A DNA stretch of 21,493 bases from Cyclostephanos tholiformis (lineage: Eukaryota > Bacillariophyta > Thalassiosirophyceae > Thalassiosirales > Thalassiosiraceae): NCBI GenBank assembly GCA_036939975.1, contig JALLPB010000189.1, positions 1-21,493 on the forward strand. The letters run 5' to 3'. Below the pieces are notes generated by a model. The model worked only from the letters and a program-made list of their open reading frames with translations, did not search any database and was not told the origin of the DNA. Shown here piece after piece: positions 10,422-18,733 of the stretch. The stretch's first letter is position 1. Each line of letters opens with the position of its first letter. The translations under genes were made by a program, and so were the position numbers.

Positions 10422-11148
10422 GATGCAAGCTGGGGCTTATGATACAGGTCAATACGGACCTGCAGAGGAAGATCCAGCTGTATTCGAAGCAACCAAAGTA
10501 GCCGCCGTGGCAAATAAAAGTGTTGTGGTGGCTGCTGCAGGGAATGGAAATGTGAACCTCGACGATCCTTAATGCGATAGAACGAATCCCAATCGAGACT
10601 CTGGGACGATACTCGTCGGTGCGGATGGTTCTGGTTGAGATGGTTGTTCGCCTGCTCGTCAGAAACTGGAGTTCTCGACGTATGGCAGCCGTGTGGACGT
10701 GCATGGCTGGGGAGAGTGTGTCGTGACAACGGGGTACGGCGGGGAATACTCCAATCCTACCAACCCCTATGACCAAAATAAATGGTACACTTATGGCGTT
10801 TCTGGAACATCCAGTGCTAGCCCTATTGTTGCGGCAACCGTTGCATATATTCAAGGAATTGCAATGAAGAACTTTGGCTTCCCTATCGAACCCAAAGAAG
10901 TGCGCAAACTGCTTACTATATCTGGGGTGCCGCAGGAGGATCTTGATACTGATAAAAATATCGGCCCTCTTGTCAACTTCCGCAATGCGATCGATAAAAT
11001 GACGTGGGACTGCTATCGTGGTAGTAGTGACTTGTTCATAGGTCCAGTTTCAATCTGGTGGGGATTGGAGACCGGAGATGCAGTTAGAGCCTGCAATAAT
11101 TGGTACATTGCTGAGTGTGAAGGTGCCTGTATCGTGCAGTGGGGTTAA

Positions 11149-11794
11149 GGTAGAAACATATCTTATTCTTAATGCAATAAATGTTTTTAGAAGAATCTCT
11201 TTAATTGAGACCAACCTGCTTTAAAGTGAATTTGGCAACATCCAGCGCCAGTTCTCTTAATGCATCTGAAGTATTACACATAAAATCAAGGAAATCATTA
11301 ATCGCCTCTGCCCTTGACCTGAATGGGACTATGGAGGCTGTTTATAACGACCTACCTATCGATCCATCTTCTGGGTCTGTGCATCAATCTATTCAGCTTG
11401 TATTAATCCTCATCTTCAACTAATTGACCGAAAAGAGGTACCATAATTGAACCGCAACCACAGAACTCGCTTAGTTTTAAAGTTGTAAAATCGGTTTAGT
11501 TTTGATATCGAAAAAAAAATATGGGTGGCGGGTTCACGGTGGTAATATGTGGTTCAAGATGGATTTGGGCCTGAAATGTTCGTTTGGTCTCTGGTGCGTT
11601 GTAGGCGAGGATAAGTGCGCTGTACTGCTTAAGCAGAAGGTTTATCTCGACCTTCGAGCTGCGGAGAAAAATTTCATGGTTGCAGACAAAGGAGCAACAG
11701 ATATAAATAGGACATTATTTTCTGAAAAGGAATATCACATTTATCCTGAGTTCAAATCGCCACATTCTCACGACCCCCCAACTTTAACAAAAAT
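11149..11794. other. Intergenic region between converging genes
   Basis: The protease (plus) and the membrane protein gene (minus) converge here. Two plus-strand open frames (11205-11423, 72 codons; 11502-11798, 98 codons) have mixed composition but no recognised motif; the second overlaps the end of the opposing gene by four bases. I regard both as unproven. A 9-base A run at 11511-11519 lies just inside the second one. Confidence 0.35.
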
Positions 11795-12436
11795 TTAGAC
11801 TTTCAGTCCTCTTCGCTTCCTCCATTCATGAAACGCCCGAACTCTCTCCAGGCCTGCTTCCCTCTTCGTTAAGACCGATGGTGGAGGTCTAGCTTTCATC
11901 GCACCCGAACGGGCCCTACCGCCATTTGCTAGACGGGACACTTCGTGCTTACTATTTTCGAACATTTCAGTCTCCACGTCTTCCAGGTCGTTTCTGTCGT
12001 CCGCATCTTGTACATCGTCTTCTAGCAGGTTGTTGCCATCGCCCGCCTCGCGTACGTGCGAGGTAAAGGAAATGGGCTCCGATGCGAGTGACCTCCGACC
12101 TGGCGGCCTTGTCAATCCGTCCATCGCGCGACCCTTCGCCGCCTCGAGGAATACCGCCACATCCTCCGCATGACGGGCGAACCTTCGAAGGATGTATGCC
12201 AAGGCCAGACAAAGATCCTGGAGGAGGTAGATCAACAGCCAGCAGGCAAACAGCGCCATTGGTGGTAGGAATTGGACCAAAACGCCGGGTACTATCGACG
12301 ACATTGCTCTTCGACCGGCAAAATTAACTATCGACATCGCTTTCCGACAAGCGAAAATAATCGACGAAAAGACAAAAGACGAGCGTTGAGGCTGATGTAG
12401 ATCGTCCTCCTCTGCAGGGTGCGGAGGAGGTTCCAT
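11795..12436 (-). CDS. Single-pass membrane protein of unknown function
   Basis: An uninterrupted 213-residue frame. The start is the ATG in 'tctcccATGG'. Residues ~1-18 are Pro/Glu/Asp-rich and ~19-50 are mildly hydrophobic with two similar pieces (CRKAMSIVNFAG, GRRAMSSIVPG). Residues ~51-83 form a strong membrane segment (VQFLPPMALFACWLLIYLLQ and onward), followed by basic RRFARH. Then comes a polar region with an acidic stretch (LLEDDVQDADDRNDLEDVE) and a basic C-terminus (ERVRAFHEWRKRRGLKV). By the positive-inside rule the basic residues after the membrane segment suggest a cytosolic C-terminal half. I recognise no domain. It looks real because composition changes sensibly along the chain and it lacks the triplet-driven runs of shadow frames. 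A small protein with a coupling or anchoring role would fit, but no function is shown. Confidence 0.6.
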   Translation of the reverse strand: MEPPPHPAEEDDLHQPQRSSFVFSSIIFACRKAMSIVNFAGRRAMSSIVPGVLVQFLPPMALFACWLLIYLLQDLCLALAYILRRFARHAEDVAVFLEAAKGRAMDGLTRPPGRRSLASEPISFTSHVREAGDGNNLLEDDVQDADDRNDLEDVETEMFENSKHEVSRLANGGRARSGAMKARPPPSVLTKREAGLERVRAFHEWRKRRGLKV

Positions 12437-13022
12437 GGGAGAAAATAATGGGCAAAGGACTCCTAGACTGAGGTGGGGAGTATTTTCCCCGTCGAGGGTG
12501 ACTTCTAAAAATGGAAAAAAAAATTATTGGATGATGGAATTTGACATACTCATGTGATTTTTCCTTGTGGTTTTCAAGTGAAGCCACCACTCGCCAAAAA
12601 ATCACACTCGAGTTCTCTCTTTTTCAAGACGCAGCTTGTTAGACATACACCATACAATATATGACACTCCATCACCAGGTTCTTCTTCTCGAGGCAGACG
12701 GGGATGATGATAGGACGCTTTGCTCGTCATTCATCCCAGATTTGGTGATAATCAACTTTTGTCATGGAGGACTGGAAAACACCCCCATCGTCGCCATTTT
12801 AGTCTCACCCCACGCCCCCCCCCCATGCATTGCCCTTCTTCCTCGGAGGCCCATCTCTCCCATCTCACCCGGGAACGAGACTCCCAGAATTCTCACATTC
12901 TGTGTCTTTTTCTTTATGTATTTTGAGTCAGGAATCACGCACACGTGATCTGCCTTGGCAATTATCAGGTTTCATCATTAGAATAAGTTCGCAACGTTCT
13001 TTCCTTGTTGCTATCATACCTG
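12437..13022. other. Intergenic region with a candidate 5' leader intron
   Basis: This separates two minus-strand genes: the upstream ATPase ends at 13023 and the membrane protein starts at 12436. A possible short intron in the leader of the membrane protein gene lies at 12505-12549 (minus strand: GTATGT ... T-rich tract ... TTTTAG, about 45 bases). Splicing would not extend the coding frame. The other open frames here (12661-12948 plus and its minus shadow) show no motif. Confidence 0.35.
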
Positions 13023-15499
13023 TCATCGTTTTCTACGATTCGCCCACAGTTCCGCCAGTGCCCTCTTTTTCGACATCTCCAAATCCTCCTCCTCCATAAC
13101 CGTCTTTGGTTTCTCCGGTAAGAGGTCGAAAGACATTCCTCTCATGCGCGTAAGAGCCATGGCCACCTCGTGTCTACGAGGACGTAAGGTGTATCCTACA
13201 GTCGACCACATGTCGAGGACATGATGCGACGCTAGGAGGTCATCGACGGTCGCGGTGGCGATGGCGGGGGCGGCGGCGTCATCACCTCGCATCAACGTCG
13301 CGAGCAGCCCATTCATCCCCCAATTGTCCAGCGCTCGTTCCATGCGATCCAACAGCTCCGATATGTCGAACTCGGGGTGCAATCGCGATTCTCGAATTAG
13401 CCAGATCACGCATATGCCGCATCCATACAATTGCTCGGAAGATCCGCCGCCGCTGCCGACGACGAGTTGCATACACTTGGACATGTCAGTTATGCCGTCG
13501 TCGTCGTCATTTTCCTCGTCGTTATCGAAGGCGTTGTCGTCTTCCTCTCCGTCGTCGTCGATGTCACGATAAATCTCGAGGCGAGACGATCCGTTATCGA
13601 TCAAGTGCACGGCAGCGCCTTTGAATTTCCTGGCGACGCAATGATATCCCGGCCTCCTCCTTAATGGCGAGAGCGTCAAATTTAAGGTCGATGCCGCCGC
13701 CGCCACCGCCGTCTTTGTCGTCGTCGATGACTGCAGACCCCCGTCGTCCACGTCGTCATCGACAACATTCTCGATATTCCTCCTCGCGCCACCGCCATCC
13801 CTCGCCTCGGATTTCCAGGGCAGGCGATGGACGACGCCCCGTCCGGCGTACTGGACGTGCCCGTACGAGAATTGGTAGCTGACGCTACGAGCCTTCGCCA
13901 GTCCGTCGTATGCTGCGTAATCCTTCATAAGCACCACGGCGTCGGCCACGTCGAGCCACTCCCCCACCCCGCCCACGACGATTATCGTGGACGTGCCGTG
14001 ATCCCTCGACAGATATAGGCCGTTCACCCTGTATAGCAACGGCGTTATCGGCTCGTCCATGATCATGGCGCGCATCCTCCCGTCCCGTGCCATGAAGTTC
14101 GCGGCGCTAACGTCCTCGTCCACGAGCAGTGTCGAGGCGCCGGATTCGAGGGCCTCGATGACGTTGGCGGCCTGCGACGTCGAGCCGGAGGCATCCCTAG
14201 TACCGAAGGATCGTGTCCGGGAGTCGACGACGAAGCCATCGTCTCCGCTTCCGCCGCCGCCGACGGCCAAATTGCCCGTGGTAGAAGTCGTCGTCGTCGT
14301 CGTCGTCGTCGTCGTTCCTCCGGGCAGGTTCGATATGAACGCCGAGACGTTGAGGTTGTTAACGTACCTGCCGTCCTCGGCCCTAACGGACACGGCGTCG
14401 ACGTGGNGGGGGGGGGGGGGGGGGGGGGGGGGGGAGGGCATCGTCGTTCATCGCGACGTCGTCGTCGTCGCCGTACCCCTCATCGAGATCTCGACACGTC
14501 CCGTCGTCGTTCAGGTATCCCCTCCAGAACCTCCCGACGTCGACGGTAACGACCCTCGTTAGACTCTCGCTCCCGACAGGACTAACGAACGGCAAGCACG
14601 GCGGACACGACATCGGCGCGCAGCTCCTGCCGGATTTGCGCGGCAATATCGACCCATCGGCGACGAAGGCCACCGCGTCGCGGAGCGCATTTTCGCCGAC
14701 GACCTCGTCGTCATCGCCCTCCTTCCCCCCCCAATGGTCGTCGAATCGTCGTACGACGTCGTCGTCGTCGGCGGCGGTGGAATTGGGAGATGGGGACGAC
14801 AGTCGTCGCGATCGTCGGGAGGGATGATGGGGGGATGAGGAGGAAAGCATCGATCGGATCGTGCGCTGCAATACCACGCATGCAGCGTGGGTTAGACATT
14901 CGCGCGTATTCGAGACGTCGCGCAATCCGTCCAATATACCCGGGAGCATATCATCCCGCAGTAGGATGTCGTTCACGATGTGCGACGACATCGACGGTGG
15001 TGCTCCTATAGTCATAATATTCGACGCCGCAGCGGCGGCGGCGGCGGAGGAGGAGGAGGAGGAGATGATCGGCGGTTGGTACTCATCGCGGGGGTGGTAG
15101 TAGCGGGCGCGCAATAGCACCACCAACGTAGGACGTTTAGTTCGATGTCGTATCGTCGTCGTATCGTCGTCGACGACATCGAGGACGGAGGTGGCCCGAT
15201 CGGCGCCGAACCTCGACACGTAGCAGTCGGTCCTCTCGAGGACGAACGGGGTCGTATTCGACGCGACGTCGCCGACAACCGCCCTTCCCCTCCTTCCCCT
15301 CCTTCCCCTCCCGCCCCCCCTTCCCCTCCAGCTCCGTCCCCCGCCCATCCCACTCCTGCCCATCGGATCGCCACCGCCGCCGCCGCCGCCGCCGCCGCCG
15401 AAACAGCCGTCGTTCCCCCCCGACATCGTCTCGATGACGACATGCCCGAATCGACGTGGAAGGAGGATATCGAGCGACGACGACTGTGGGGTAGGAGGA

Positions 15500-15531
<32 letters not shown>

Positions 15532-16020
15532 AGTAGGAGATGACGAGGACGACGTCGACGTCGCATTGTTCATACGCCTGGCGACGTAGTCCGCGAGGGC
15601 GACCCTCGCCGCGTTTACTCGCCACGCGGTGGTGGCATCGTCGTCGTCGCCGTCGTCGTCCTCGTCGACGGCGCACTTGTGGACTTCGCCGACCCCGAAC
15701 GCATCGCGCATCGAGGCGTCGTGCGAGTAAAGATCGCGTAGGGATATAGACGCCGATATGAATAACGTGTCATTAGTAGTCATCGATGCCATAGTCGTCG
15801 ATTTGCCATAGTCCAAGACGCGTTCGTGATCGTCGCCGCCGTCGTCGTCGTCGTCGTAGTCGTTTCGATGGTTATGGCGATGGTGGGGACTTTGGCTGTT
15901 GATGATGGAGGACGAGGAGGACGACGATGACGACGATGAGGCAGAAACAGCGACCGACGACGGGGGAGAAAGGAACGAGACGTTCCATCCGCGAACGACG
16001 ATCGGGGAGGAGGATCTCAT
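13023..16020 (-). CDS. ATPase of the ABC class (PF09818-type), interrupted by an assembly gap
   Basis: Two minus-strand frames, 16020 to ~14408 and ~14406 to 13023, form one protein of about 1000 residues plus missing sequence. Family hallmarks before the gap: RVALADYVARRM, PFVLERTDCYVSRFGA and DAVAFVADGSILPRKSGRS. After it: AVSVRAEDGRYVNNLNVSAF, FGTRDASGSTSQAANVIEAL (ABC signature-like), TLLVDED (Walker B, 14112-14129), PITPLLYRVNGLYL, STIIVVGGVGEWLDVADAVV and a C-terminal EVAMALTRMR. The glycine-rich Walker A segment expected between the two halves is absent and must lie in the gap. The canonical N-terminal segment is also not recognisable. Ser, Asp, Gly and Thr runs inserted through the protein come from GTC/GAC repeats. 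Bacterial homologues are predicted P-loop NTPases of unknown substrate; no transmembrane part is seen, so a soluble ATPase rather than a transporter. The gene sits head-to-head with the tRNA cluster, with a very short leader. Confidence 0.85.
14287..14316. repeat. GTC trinucleotide microsatellite (about 9-10 units)
   Basis: A near-perfect GTC run on the plus strand that encodes the Thr run after NLPGG in the ATPase. It is one of the clearest of many GTC/GAC runs in this gene; another lies at about 15498-15532. Confidence 0.85.
14407..14434. other. Assembly gap (single N) next to a run of 27 G
   Basis: N at 14407 followed by G at 14408-14434, inside the ATPase gene. Unlike the two joins in the protease there is no flanking duplication, so the true amount of missing sequence is unknown. 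The G run gives the Pro run ending the first frame. Confidence 0.9.
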
Positions 16021-16236
16021 GCTCCTCGATGTCTATGTGTCGATGTCGATCTCGCGTTTTCGTCTTTGTAGTGAGGAGCACCGGCGACCACTCGATCTTC
16101 GTCGTGCTGAAAAGGGAAAAATATGAAAACGAGTGGAAGACTTGTAGTAGTATCGTGGTGGTAGCAGGGGAGAGGAAGGGCCGGCCGGCGAAAAAGAATG
16201 GGTTTTTATTCAGTAATCTTTCCACGGAAGAATAAC

Positions 16237-16307
16237 TGCTCCGTGGCGCAGAGGAAGCGTGTTGGGCTCATAACCCAAAGGTCCGAGGATCGAAACCTCG
16301 TGGAGCA
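16237..16307 (+). tRNA. tRNA-Met (anticodon CAT), elongator type
   Basis: A 71-base cloverleaf. The acceptor stem TGCTCCG pairs with TGGAGCA (one G-T), and the D stem GCGC with GCGT. The anticodon stem TTGGG/CCCAA holds the loop CTCATAA. The T stem CGAGG/CCTCG holds loop ATCGAAA. CCA is not encoded. The acceptor pairs are not those of eukaryotic initiator tRNA, so elongator Met is the better call. It is followed by TTTT at 16316-16319. Confidence 0.93.
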
Positions 16308-16315
16308 AGTTCACC

Positions 16316-16319
16316 TTTT
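16316..16319 (+). terminator. Pol III terminator of tRNA-Met (TTTT)
   Basis: Minimal T4 run nine bases after the tRNA, immediately before the next tRNA gene begins at 16323. Confidence 0.6.
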
Positions 16320-16322
16320 CAC

Positions 16323-16402
16323 GACATCGTGGCCGAGTGGTCTAAGGCGCTGGATTTAGGCTCCAGTCTTCATTGGCGCAGGTTCAAATCCTGCCGATGT
16401 CA
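16323..16402 (+). tRNA. tRNA-Leu (anticodon TAG)
   Basis: An 80-base cloverleaf with perfect acceptor stem GACATCG/CGATGTC and discriminator A. The anticodon stem CTGGA/TCCAG holds loop TTTAGGC (anticodon TAG, reads CUA and related Leu codons). It has a long variable arm as expected for Leu, and a T arm GCAGG/CCTGC with loop TTCAAAT. Internal Pol III promoter: A box TGGCCGAGTGG at 16330-16340 and B box GGTTCAAATCC at 16381-16391. It is followed by T7 at 16404-16410. This is the best-preserved member of a local series of Leu copies and so the likely functional one. Confidence 0.95.
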
Positions 16403-16469
16403 CTTTTTTTGTCTTTCAATGATGAAGAGAGTCTGTCACTTTTTTTGTCTTTCAATGATGAAGAGAGTC
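16398..16469 (+). repeat. Perfect 36-base tandem duplication covering the tRNA-Leu 3' end and terminator
   Basis: 16398-16433 and 16434-16469 are identical 36-base units beginning 'tgtcac' plus T7 and ending 'gaagagagtc'. The unit includes the last five bases of the tRNA and its terminator. A related but altered version follows the second tRNA-Leu copy at about 16590-16615. Confidence 0.93.
16404..16410 (+). terminator. Pol III terminator of tRNA-Leu (T7)
   Basis: A T7 run starting two bases after the mature end of tRNA-Leu; a second T7 at 16440-16446 comes with the tandem duplication. Confidence 0.75.
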
Positions 16470-16514
16470 CTCTTCCATGCCCATCAGTCTTCTCACTGTT
16501 CACCTCTTCACAAT

Positions 16515-16594
16515 GACATCATGGCCGTGTGGTCTAAGGCACCGGATTTAGGCTCCAGTCTTCATTGGCACAGGTTCAAATCCTGCCGATGTCA
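16515..16594 (+). pseudogene. Mutated tRNA-Leu(TAG) copy, probable tRNA pseudogene
   Basis: Same length as the intact gene and nearly identical, including anticodon TAG and B box. The changes damage structure: the acceptor stem 5' side is GACATCA, giving an A-C mismatch at the last pair; the A box is altered (GCCGTGTGG instead of GCCGAGTGG); and the anticodon stem 5' side is CCGGA, giving a C-A mismatch against TCCAG. It may still be transcribed but is unlikely to be a good tRNA. Confidence 0.8.
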
Positions 16595-16614
16595 CTCTTT
16601 TTTGTCTTTCATTT

Positions 16615-16664
16615 CAATTTAGACTCCAGTCTTCATTGGCGCAGGTTCAAATCCTGCCGATGTA
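16615..16664 (+). pseudogene. 3' fragment of tRNA-Leu, first
   Basis: Matches the Leu tRNA from the anticodon loop through the T arm and acceptor 3' strand (TTTAGACTCCAG ... GGTTCAAATCC ... GATGTA). The 5' half is absent; flanking T-rich sequence follows. Confidence 0.8.
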
Positions 16665-16667
16665 ATT

Positions 16668-16717
16668 TTTTTAGGCTCTAGTCTTAATTGGCACAGGTTC
16701 AAATCGTGCCAATGTCA
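16668..16717 (+). pseudogene. 3' fragment of tRNA-Leu, second
   Basis: Starts at the same place (TTTAGGCTCTAG), keeps GGTTCAAAT and ends AATGTCA. It carries several substitutions, including compensating-looking T-arm changes (GCACAGG to CGTGCC). Confidence 0.75.
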
Positions 16718-16733
16718 TCAATGCTCATCCTTT

Positions 16734-16766
16734 TTCACTGGCGAAGGTTCAAATCCTGCCTATGTA
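16734..16766 (+). pseudogene. 3' fragment of tRNA-Leu, third and shortest
   Basis: Only the variable-arm end, T arm and acceptor strand remain (TGGCGAAGGTTCAAATCC ... TATGTA). Confidence 0.65.
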
Positions 16767-17634
16767 ATCACCAATTGTCTTTTGATGGTATATGCTTTTA
16801 TAGGATGTTATTTGTATAGCCTGTAGTAGATGGATACACAAATACACCTGTTTGTTTGTGTGTTTGTGTCTAGGAAAATTGTTTTTGTTAGGATGCATTA
16901 TAAAAAGGACCATTTTTTATTTTTGTTTCTTAGTAAAATTTTATTAGTGGAACTCATGATATTGCACTAATAAATGGCCACAAATACACAAATATATCTT
17001 CCAATACTGTTCTACATTCAATACAACATCAGTTATCTGATATAATTAAGTCCTGCCTTACCCAACACCACCATTGGTGTTGTGTTCCCTCCCGCAACAA
17101 GAAGGTTGATTGTTCCCTGCCATTGCCTGTTGCCTGCCACTGTCACTATCCCTGTCACTGTCACTGCGACCACAATCCTGTTGATTGTTGCACTTGCTAG
17201 CCACCCACACTGCCACCATCACTGTCGCCACCGCCATTGCTGCCCCTCTTTCTGTCATTGTAGTACCACCTCTGCCAATGCTTCTCCAGCTGGTCCCATC
17301 TCATTTCCACATGCCATTTCTCATTGTGCCGCTCATGCTGCCTACTCTGAATGTGTTGCTGCACATCATCCTCTCATCTGCCTTCATTGGCAGTTGGGCA
17401 GCCATGGCCAAGACAACTTTTGGGTCCACAAAGGTCTATTTTAAATGATATTTTAAGTAATAGTTATTCTAGATCTGATTTTTCTTAGTTGTGTGTTTGT
17501 GGTCTGCACGTCAACAAAACTCAGAGGAATCCACAAATACACATTAAACACCATCCAAAAACAAATGTTCTGGGCAGTATTTGCATATTTGACTACAAGC
17601 TAAAAAGAACACAATCTAAGGTGATCAACAATTA
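16767..17634. other. AT-rich spacer with a low-complexity insert
   Basis: No gene recognised. At 17050-17450 open frames exist on both strands because of cact/ccac-rich, imperfectly repetitive sequence (Cys/His-rich on plus; Gly/Ser/Asp-rich on minus). I consider these by-products. The tract lies just downstream, in the minus sense, of the copia remnant, so it may belong to that element. Confidence 0.4.
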
Positions 17635-17700
17635 GTGAATTCATAGTTTCTTTTTATTGCTATTGTGAGCTCTGGCTCAAGTTACTTGGAAGCTGTTCTA
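17635..17700. repeat. Imperfect direct repeat, copy A
   Basis: Begins 'gtgaattcatag' and ends 'acttggaagctgttcta'; the partner is at 18734-18793 in the same orientation. This copy overlaps the end of the RNase H remnant. Confidence 0.65.
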
Positions 17701-18733
17701 AGTCTAATCAATTCTAGCAATTTGCCCATAAATTGTGTCCTGCACACTTTGACTGCTGCATTTAGCTACACCTTTTACAAAGACAAGCCACTGTCTTCTG
17801 GGTAGCACTCTCATGCATCACTGGTGCTCCCTCAAAATTAACAAGGTAGTCTGAAATGCAATTCCTCATGTATGTCATTTGCATAAAATCCAATTTTTTG
17901 TTGATCTTAAATTAGAATTTTCCAGAACCATCCTAGTTTCTGTCAGGCTTCAAGAATAGACATGAATCATTTGTACTAGCTTGAAACTCCATGCATTGCA
18001 ACATGTCATGTGCTTAGCAAGGTCATGCACTGTTAGTGAAATGTCAGGCCTGTAATATTGCATGTGCTAAAGCAATTTCTCAATTCCAGGTATGAATTTA
18101 GATTGCTCGGGTGGCTTTATTAACACTGTGTCCTTCAACTGGGTTTTTGATGTATTGTAGCATTTCTTTCCTTGATCAAATTCATAAGTAGCTTTGCATC
18201 AAAACCATTTGAAAGAATCAAATGGCATCATTGCCAATGTATTTGAATTTGTTTCTGACATACTTCTCATGAGGTCCACAAGCATCATATTTTAATTGCT
18301 GCATTAGATCCTCCTTGAGCTTCAGCAGAACCAAATTATTTGGGCTGACAATCACGTTGCAATCAATACAAGACTTGTAATAGAGACATGCTACGGCCAA
18401 GCTTCTTTGCTTAAACCAGATTCATCCTTGTCTCTGAGTTTCTCACAGCTCAACTTGTCTGTCAATTACACTTTTGTAAAAGACTGTGCCAAATGCTACA
18501 TAGCCTTTTGGTCTCACTTGACTGCATCATGCTGTTTCTTCTCTGCACTGACAGACAGGTCCAGAACCATTTTTCTTTTTGAGGAAGTTGCTGTTCAAAC
18601 TCAGGTTGGAATGCATCGTAAAGTTCTTTCATCACCTGATCTGCTGCAAACTTCAACATATATATCAAAAAGTTTTCCTTCTTTCAATTGAATTGGGGAT
18701 GCTTCAAATTGTCAAATTCAAAACATACAATCG

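Larger units (their letters stand above)
9489..11148 (+). pseudogene. Subtilisin-like serine protease (peptidase family S8), secreted; disrupted
   Basis: Collapsing two assembly duplications and allowing one missing base gives about 504 residues. Positions follow that numbering. Residues 1-24 form a signal peptide (hydrophobic NIFLGLLSSAMMADA). The subtilase triad is present: Asp ~165 in TIYDVEYSW, His ~204 in DHLEHGTAVLG, oxyanion Asn ~304 in AAAGNGN and Ser ~393 in GTSSASP. The segment between signal peptide and Asp is probably a propeptide. After the protease domain comes a Cys/Trp-rich tail (DCYRGSS, ACNNWYIAECEGAC) of unknown role. Defects: one base missing at about 10193-10195, right after HGTAVLGE; TAA at 10570-10572; TGA at 10636-10638. 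The frame beyond both stops remains conserved (GTILVGADGSG, then STYGSRVDVHGWG). Unlike its neighbours it has no triplet-derived amino-acid runs, so it may be a different gene stratum or acquired. Either a young pseudogene or poor consensus sequence. Confidence 0.85.

Noticed and set aside
14059..14562. Plus-strand frame of 167 codons across the assembly gap
   Set aside because: It runs antisense to the ATPase signature and Walker B region and includes the artificial G run.
15012..15676. Minus-strand frames rich in Arg or Val overlapping the ATPase
   Set aside because: They are alternative frames of the same triplet runs; the ATPase frame alone carries family motifs.
16329..16622. 97-codon plus-strand frame across the tRNA-Leu genes
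   Set aside because: It is a translation of two tRNA genes and their duplicated flank, as shown by the repeated peptide SKALDLGSSLHW / SKAPDLGSSLHW.
16398..16766. CRISPR-like array (repeated similar units at short spacing)
   Set aside because: The repeated units are tRNA-Leu parts with diverging copies and irregular spacing, in eukaryotic DNA with no cas genes.
17082..17448. Cys/His-rich plus-strand frame that might be a zinc-binding protein
   Set aside because: The Cys and His come from cact/ccac-rich repetitive sequence with no regular C-x2-C or similar spacing, beside a decayed element.
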